Source: Cladosporium sp. IMV 00045
Lineage: Eukaryota > Ascomycota > Dothideomycetes > Cladosporiales > Cladosporiaceae
DNA: 64,000 bases
Assembly (NCBI GenBank): GCA_001931905.2
Contig: MSJI02000785.1
Coordinates: 1-64,000, forward strand
Direction: 5' to 3'
The position numbers and the translations under genes are program-made. The notes beneath the pieces were generated by a model. That model ran no database searches. It had not been told where the DNA came from and was given only the letters and a program-made list of their open reading frames with translations. Positions 58,018 through 64,000 of the stretch are shown one piece after another. Position 1 is the stretch's first letter. Every line of letters starts with the position of its first letter.

Positions 58018-58638
58018 ATGCCTGTCTTCGCTTCCATCCCCCAGGAATACGGGTGAGTGGGATTCCTGCTGCTACCAGCAGCGTCGTCTTGCTACTGCCA
58101 GCGTCAAAGGCTACCAGATACATGTATACTGACATCAACTCCACAGCTATGTCCTCCTCACGACAGCCAGCACTTTCTTCGTACGCTCCCCTCTCATTTC
58201 GAACAAGCTCAATGATCCGCGACGCTAACAAATGCGCAAAAGGTCGGCTTCTGGCACGCTGGCCGCGTTGGAACCTTCCGCAAACCCGCCGGCATCCCGT
58301 ACCCCAAGCAGTACGCCGAGAACAGCGACATGAGCGCTGCCACTCCCGAGCAGAAGAAGAATATGTATTTGTTCAACTGCGCGCAGAGAGCCCACGGTAA
58401 CTTCCTCGAGAACCACAGCATGTTCATTGCTGCGCTGTTGGTCGCAGGACTCAGATACCCAGTGACATCGTCTGTCATGGGCGTGGGATGGATTGTGTCG
58501 AGGATCGCGTACGCTGTCGGATACACTCGCGCAGACAGGGACGATGGTAAGGGCAGATTGATCGGAGCTCCTTTCTGGCTCTTCCAGCTTGGTCTTTTCG
58601 GCATGGTCGGCTGGTCTGGTTACCAGATGCTGCAGTAG
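58018..58638 (+). CDS. Microsomal glutathione S-transferase 3-like MAPEG protein
   Basis: Three exons, 58018-58052, 58147-58180 and 58243-58638, 154 aa. Introns 58053-58146 (GTGAGT, CACAG) and 58181-58242 (GTACGC, GCTAAC, AAAAG) join PQEYG/YVLL and STFF/VGFWHAGR. Four membrane helices are visible, as in MAPEG proteins (glutathione S-transferase 3, leukotriene C4 synthase). Family motifs: GFWHAGRVGTFRKPAGIPYP (loop 1), then FNCAQRAHGNFLENHSMFIA, which carries the R..N.E-type glutathione-binding pattern, and WIVSRIAYAVGYT. The likely role is glutathione-dependent detoxification or peroxide reduction in the ER membrane. Length is normal for the family. Confidence 0.92.
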
Positions 58639-59092
58639 ACCTATCCAGGCACTGCGGTTGGCTGGTCGAGTGGTAAGAAGTAATACGCAAACTGTAAGAT
58701 GTCCGCGAGCTCCCGTCTCCTCTTCCTAATCTCCCAATGAAACTTTCTTCCACGCCGTTGATTTCTGTCTTTCGTTATATGCTCGCCCTTGAATGTGAGT
58801 CTGTCGACATTGAGACCTCTCGAACCTCGCGGAAGCCTTTCACGTGAGAGCCCAACATCAACACTCACTTCACAAGCTTGACAACTCTCCCACGCCAGCG
58901 ACTGGCAAAAAGCCTAGAGCAACCCCTTCACGTCACATCACATTCACTGTCGCAAACTGCCACTCCTCACAGCTGCCTTCCTTTTTTCCAGCAAAAGTTC
59001 CACGCCGCTTTCAACCTAGATCACACAACCTTCTGAGACCCGCATACACACCTTGCCACAAGCAAGCAAGCAAGCACACCTCAATAGTAACC
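58639..59092. other. Intergenic upstream of the Cys-tailed gene
   Basis: About 450 bases, rich in CA and pyrimidines toward 59092 (ACACACCTTGCCACAAGC), typical of a 5' leader. No coding sequence was recognised apart from the in-frame extension, which has no better start. Confidence 0.45.
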
Positions 59093-60319
59093 ATGGCTCC
59101 GTCACTGCGAAAGCGCCTTGCCAAACGCCCACCTCTCGATGCCCTCTCACAAACAAGCGACACCGCTTCCTCGCCACTTCTTGCCGCCCTCGATCACCTA
59201 CCGAAGAGCAAAGAGAACTTGAGCTCTACGCCGCCGCCACCAAAGCACCTGCTGTCACCGCAGAACTCGCAGAAAGCTCGTCGCTCGCCCTCGAAGTCGC
59301 TGCTGGATCGCTATAAAGTTCGCGCTCCCAATATGAAAGCCACGAGGTCGCCCACGCCTGGCGATCAGTCGACCATACCGCCAACAAAGACTACATCGTT
59401 CAAGGAGGATCTTCGCCAGGATGATGAGGATCCACTTCTGAATAATGATACCCAAGCGAAAGCTGCAGCCAATCCACCAGTCAAGTCTACAATTCGCACC
59501 GTCGACGGTGTAGACTTCCAAATGGTCAACTCCTCTCAGTCACCATCAGCAGCCAGGCGAAGCAGGAGCGCAGATCCACCAATTACCGCATCCCGCAAAG
59601 CAGCAGAATCCCAACCGCTCCGACGCTCCACCCGCTCGCAAACCAAGAGAGAACAGCGCGCCGACTCGGCAGTCAGCGACAGCGAGATCAACAGCAGCGC
59701 ATTGCCCAAAAGCAAAGACGCTACTGCACAGGAATCGTCAAAATCTCAAAACAATCCTCCTCGCCTCAGATCTATCCTCAAGAAGAAAGATCCATCTCCC
59801 ACCACAACTCCTCCTCCGGCAGCAGCAACAGCAGAAGCGCCTTCGCGGCCCAAAACCCCACGCACAATCCGCCCCGTCTCCCTCAGCCCGAAGCAAACTC
59901 CTCCCACTACAGACCCCACGCCACCGACCGACAACGACAACGACAGCGACTCCAGCTCCAGCAGCTCCGACTCCAAGTCCTCAATCCACGCCGTCCTCTC
60001 CTCCTCCCCCACCGCCCAAAAAAACACCACACCAAAACCAAAACCCCGCATCCGCGCCTCCATCCCACCCATCAACGTCCTCCCTCCCCCGCCCGACGCG
60101 CAGCTGCTCCCAGGCCTGATCTGGGCTTCGCCACTGAGCGCCACCTCTCGGCCCGCGAAGCCTTGGACGTGGTGTAAGCGCTGGACGTGCTGTAGGTGCG
60201 AGGGCGATACGATTGTCGAGCAGGGCGTTTGTGCGAGGTTGGCGTGTGGGCATCTGAGATGTGGGACGAGGTGTCGGGTTGGGGTTGGGGAGAGGGAGGG
60301 GAGGGGGTTTAGGTTTTGA
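59093..60319 (+). CDS. Disordered Ser/Pro-rich protein with C-terminal Cys-rich zinc-binding-like motif, 408 aa
   Basis: A single exon starting at ATG 59093 (AACCATGGC, a strong context). The first 350 residues are disordered: basic start (MAPSLRKRLAKRPPLDALSQ), many SP/TP sites, several Lys/Arg patches (possible nuclear signals) and an acidic Asp/Ser run (DNDNDSDSSSSSSDSKSS). The last 50 residues hold a compact Cys/His array: WTWCKRWTCCRCEGDTIVEQ, then GVCARLACGHLRCGTRC. The Cys-x2-Cys, Cys-x4-Cys-x-His-x2-Cys-x3-Cys order could bind two zinc ions, like a short zinc ribbon or RING remnant. Similar short C-terminal motifs occur in uncharacterised fungal proteins. Function is unknown. Confidence 0.72.
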   Translation: MAPSLRKRLAKRPPLDALSQTSDTASSPLLAALDHLPKSKENLSSTPPPPKHLLSPQNSQKARRSPSKSLLDRYKVRAPNMKATRSPTPGDQSTIPPTKTTSFKEDLRQDDEDPLLNNDTQAKAAANPPVKSTIRTVDGVDFQMVNSSQSPSAARRSRSADPPITASRKAAESQPLRRSTRSQTKREQRADSAVSDSEINSSALPKSKDATAQESSKSQNNPPRLRSILKKKDPSPTTTPPPAAATAEAPSRPKTPRTIRPVSLSPKQTPPTTDPTPPTDNDNDSDSSSSSSDSKSSIHAVLSSSPTAQKNTTPKPKPRIRASIPPINVLPPPPDAQLLPGLIWASPLSATSRPAKPWTWCKRWTCCRCEGDTIVEQGVCARLACGHLRCGTRCRVGVGEREGRGFRF

Positions 60320-63300
60320 TGTTTTGGATTTTGTTGGTGGCGTGGGTGGGAAGGGGATGGTTTTTTCGTTGTAGGGAGTTCATCGCGGCTTTGTTGTGGT
60401 TTTTGCTTGCTTGGGTCGGTCTTGTGCTTGGGAACTTGGGTGAAGGGAGGATGGACTATTGGGTCGAGGTGACGTTGATTATGGAGCGATTGTGATGGAG
60501 TTCGAGCAGTGGTAGCCACGAGATATGAAGAAATGGTAGTTTTCTCTATGATAAATTAGGATGAATCGGGAGCTCTCAATTTTGAATTTATATCACCGCC
60601 CAGTCGCCTTCTATACAGAAGCCCTCGAAAGAAAAGGTGTCCATCTCCATGTCCTCAGATTAGCTCTCTTTGAGTTCTCAACGACAACCAGGTCCGGACA
60701 CGCATTCCCTCCAAAAAGAAGAAAACCCACGTCCAAAAACCGGCTGCCTACAACTTTGACTTAAGGAATTTGATCATCAGCGGACGAAAGACGGACACCT
60801 CTTCCTCCCTCTCACCCCCTCCCCAGACCGACCACGCCCCACCAGCGCACAAAACTCTTCGCGCTCTCACTTTGCAGTCCTCGCAACCCCCGGCAGCAAA
60901 GAAAAGAAAGAAGCGGAGCAAGTGCGCCGCTCCGATTGAAAACTATCATTTTAATCGATCCTCACGGCAAGACCGCGCGCGTCCGTGAATCACAAACGGG
61001 CTTTCTCGCTGGATCTGAAGAGTCTCGTCCTGAGCGCACCATAAGTGCTAACAACGCCCTCCTTTCCTCACGCCAAACTGGGGCTGCTGTGCGGTGAGTA
61101 GACGAGAGGTATTCATGAGCACGGAAGGACACCGGGGGAAGAAAAGGGAACAGAGAGATTGGAAGTGCAACCCATCGACAAAGAACGACAGGAAGAGCAA
61201 GCCACGTTCCCCTTTTGGTTTTCTAGGATCTCTGTTCGTTGAGTCAGCCATGGCCATCCCTTTGCTCGCACGTGAAAGGCACGCGCTGCGGTCACGATCG
61301 CGATTTGTCTGCTCCTCGAGCGAACAGATTACACGCGTTGCGTGCGCCGCGCGCGCGTGCTTCTCGGCAACCTGCCTACTTTGAAGGCGGGCGGGTTGCG
61401 GTTACGTGCATGCGATGGGTGGGTGTCCTGAAAGCTCGGTGAGGGTTTTCCTTCATTGATGGGGACTGCGGGTCTTTGATCAGTATTTTGTCACTTGGGT
61501 GGTGCAGGTTTGATCGACATACCGGGCTGCTCTTGCTTGTCGTCTTGGAGCAAAGAGAGAGAGATCTGACGTTGTCGTGAATTGAGGTTTGGTTAGAGGG
61601 CGGGCGCGCTAGCGATCGGAGGATGCCGAGGCGGGCCGAGCGCCGTGTGATGGGATGGGGAGGTATGCTTTGGTTCGAGATCATTGTACGGCAAGGATCA
61701 TGTTGACACTTCACTTCGTTCGATGATGTTGTGTCCTTTTGAGTCTGATCGTCTTTGGCGAGTATAGTGATAATGCAATATATTTGCTTAGCCATCGACA
61801 TGATACGTTTGTCAATCATGAACGGAAGCTCGACATTCCCAGACAACGCCAATCTCAAGGCCATAACTCTTAGCTGTACATGATTCGCATATTGATAAGG
61901 TCACTAGAAGATGAGACGTCAGACTCTGGCCTGACTGCCCCGTAGAACTTTGAATCATGGCCCCCAAAGGATATCCTCACGGCAAACACTCAGGTCTCTC
62001 CTTCGCATTGAGGATTTTCCGTACAACGATTCTTCACCGAGAAACCTTATGCGATTTGGTCTACATGTGTCGATTAACTACTCGCGTCATCTATTGTCAC
62101 ACCTTGTATCCCTCTAACTTCTTCAAGAATTCTAGATGGTAAGATTCTTCATTGGAAAGGTAACGGGCAGAGGTTTATGTATCGGAGGTCAAACACGAAG
62201 TAGGGTTAGGGTTGGTGTTGAAACTCGGTTGGGTGTCGCGAAAGACCCACGCTGGCGCCAATAATGCCCTTGATTCTGTTAATCTACAACCGATTTGATC
62301 TTTGTTACCTCGCTTTCTGACAAGGTGTCGTTACAATAACCCATACTCTGCCAATATCATTCGTTATGGACTGGCTAGCCCATTGTCTTCAATCATCTCG
62401 CTGGGGGGCATCACGCTACTCGAATCTAACTCGGAAAAGTGGTGCTATCATATCCGATTGACATCCAGTTAGTATGATTGTCGCAGAGCCTGCCGCCATA
62501 GCAAAGCCTTCGATCGGTCGAAGTCGTACCAATCGCAGAACAGCAAGGGCAAGTAGTGGCTAGCACCAAATCGGCATCATACCAATCCCACCGTCCGTCC
62601 GCCTTCCGCTTGAGAAGCAGACGAGACCATCTACGCGTAGTAAACGCAGCAAATCGTATAAAGAGCCATCAGTAGCACAACAATACAAAGCAGTAGTTCC
62701 CATGCAATAGTAAGGCAGTAGTGAATTTACCCATCTCAACACACTAGCTGTAACGGCAAAGCAGACGCGCTCGCAGCGAAGAAAAAAAGGGGCGCTTTGG
62801 CCTTGTGTTCAACGAAGTTCTGCGAGGGCCTGGACTTTTCTTCAGAAATGCTGATCTGCGGCTGGCACCAAGTCTCGCAAGTCCAAGAATCCACTTTTGG
62901 GGGCTTGCTTTGTTTAAAAGCGAGCGGCAGACCCGCTGGGAAACGGTCGGTTCGAGGATTATTGAGTGGAAGGGCGAGAGATGTTTGGGTGGTGGGCGAG
63001 GGATTGTTTGTGTTGTGAGTGAGGACTTGATGTCTATTGTGTTGGTGTTCTATTCGCCGTGTGAAGAGCATTTGCGTTGCTCATCAGGGCGGCAGCGGCT
63101 GTTTTCACGGACAAGATAGATTTCAACAACGGAATTTTGGCCTAATGAGAGTCAGACAGTTCGCTAGTCTACTGATAGACAGGACAGGGATTCCTGGCTT
63201 GTTCACTCTCTTCTTGACGGGCGCCGTGCAGCCGCCCGTCTCGCCGCCGCCGTGGCCGCAGGACGCTTGGAGCCGTTCGGCCCATGAAGCTCGCGTGGGG

Positions 63301-64000
63301 CCTGCCGGGGGAAGCTTTGGGCAGGGAAAGAGCATGTCGATGTGAACAAGTCAAGTGAGGTCGAGAGGGATCACGTGTTTGAGCTTTCACAGTGAATTGT
63401 TTGTGAATAGCTTTGTCGAGAGACTGCTTTGCGGCAGAAAAGTGAGACCTGCCACCCGCCACCGCGTAGAGGACAAGACGAGTTGACGCACTCGATATAT
63501 CTTGACAGGCGAGCCGGCGGGCCTCTGTGCGGCCAGGAGTGGGATGGTCGGTGATTGGATGTGCAGGTTCAAGCCACCTCATATTAGCGCCCTGGCCACT
63601 TGCGGGAGGCCGTCGCCGTCGCCGCCGCGCCTTTTTGCCCTGCCTTTGCCTTTTGCCCTTTGCCCTCTCAGCAGGCTCGCAGCGTGTGAGATGAGGTCGG
63701 TGAATCTTGGACAGCCGATTTGGTGTTGCTGTAGTTGGCGCGTCTGCTGCGAGATCAGAGGTCAAGTTGGCTAGCTCTTCACATCGACCCGTCTCTTCCA
63801 ATACTGAACGGCAAGACGGTACTGTATTGGATGCGGCCATTCGGCTGTTCCCGTCGACCAACTATCCCCATCATCCATCACCGTCCGCCCGTGCTGCTAC
63901 CGCATCACACCTCTCTCTCTCTCTTGCAGCACACCCCAGCCATCAGCCACTGCAGCAACAGCAGCATTGTTGTGCGCGATCAAGCCAGCAATCTTTTCTC
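60320..64000. other. 3.7-kb region without a recognisable gene
   Basis: Short frames occur on both strands. The longest is a 230-codon minus frame at 63169-63861, but its translation is Arg/Ala/Pro-rich with no family resemblance and looks like a GC-rich by-product. Interstitial telomere-like TAGGGTTAGGG lies at 62201. The last 100 bases are CT-rich (CTCTCTCTCTCTCTTGCAG) followed by CAGCA-rich sequence, and may be leader of a gene beyond the window. Confidence 0.45.
62201..62215 (+). repeat. Interstitial telomere-like repeat
   Basis: TAGGGTTAGGGTTGG contains close to two copies of the fungal telomere unit TTAGGG. It is too short to mark a fused chromosome end on its own; it may be chance or a binding site for a telomere-repeat factor. 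Confidence 0.4.

Noticed and set aside
63169..63861. 230-codon minus-strand frame as a gene
   Set aside because: Arg/Ala/Pro-rich low-complexity translation with no family resemblance and no splice context; likely a by-product of GC-rich sequence.

Overview
This is a stretch of nuclear chromosome from a filamentous ascomycete, most likely a dothideomycete. The genes are single and eukaryotic, with short introns (about 47-116 bp, GTAAGT/GTATGT-type donors and CTAAC/CTGAC branch points). Their families are typical of Pezizomycotina: a GH81 glucanase with a Ser/Thr-rich stalk, a zinc-cluster-type regulator domain, a RING-H2/PH/vWA Far1-like scaffold, a MAPEG protein and a Drs2 flippase. No tRNA, rRNA, CRISPR array or intact transposon was seen. 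Gene models were spliced by eye; intron positions are given in each entry.

Layout. 1-10.4 kb: 3' end of a mitochondrial uS7 gene, a large secreted GH81 glucanase, a regulator with a fungal transcription-factor domain but no zinc cluster, and a small 2EXR/F-box-like protein. 10.4-14.1 kb: an accessory block whose core is a 98-bp tandem repeat with a two-unit higher-order pattern, interrupted by about 400 bp of unrelated DNA and followed by short or broken coding pieces. 14.1-22.3 kb: ferrochelatase and Ku70 (divergent), then the Far1/Ste5-like scaffold. 22.3-27.0 kb: a 4.7-kb stretch with no recognisable gene. 27-34 kb: SAGA subunit Sgf73 and TTT-complex subunit TTI1 (divergent), then a small Cys/His-rich protein. 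34-41.6 kb: one very large USP9X/USP34-type deubiquitinase with two apparent frame breaks and one unresolved intron. 43-46 kb: a large disordered Ser/Pro-rich protein split by another frame break with an ATGA stop-start overlap. 48.8-60.3 kb: a Cys/His-start acidic protein, Drs2 flippase, a small mitochondrial-like membrane protein, a carbonyl-reductase-type SDR, a microsomal GST (MAPEG) and a disordered protein ending in a Cys-rich zinc-binding-like motif. 60.3-64 kb: nothing recognisable.

How the genes relate. Most are independent housekeeping genes. The one pair with a plausible shared role is Sgf73 and TTI1: both touch SAGA, since the TTT complex helps mature Tra1, the PIKK-like SAGA subunit. 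The strongest unexplained signals are the 98-bp higher-order tandem array, the Kex2-flanked duplicated peptide at the end of the GH81 enzyme, and the frame breaks in two large genes, which may be assembly errors, real mutations or, in one case, a stop-start bicistronic arrangement.
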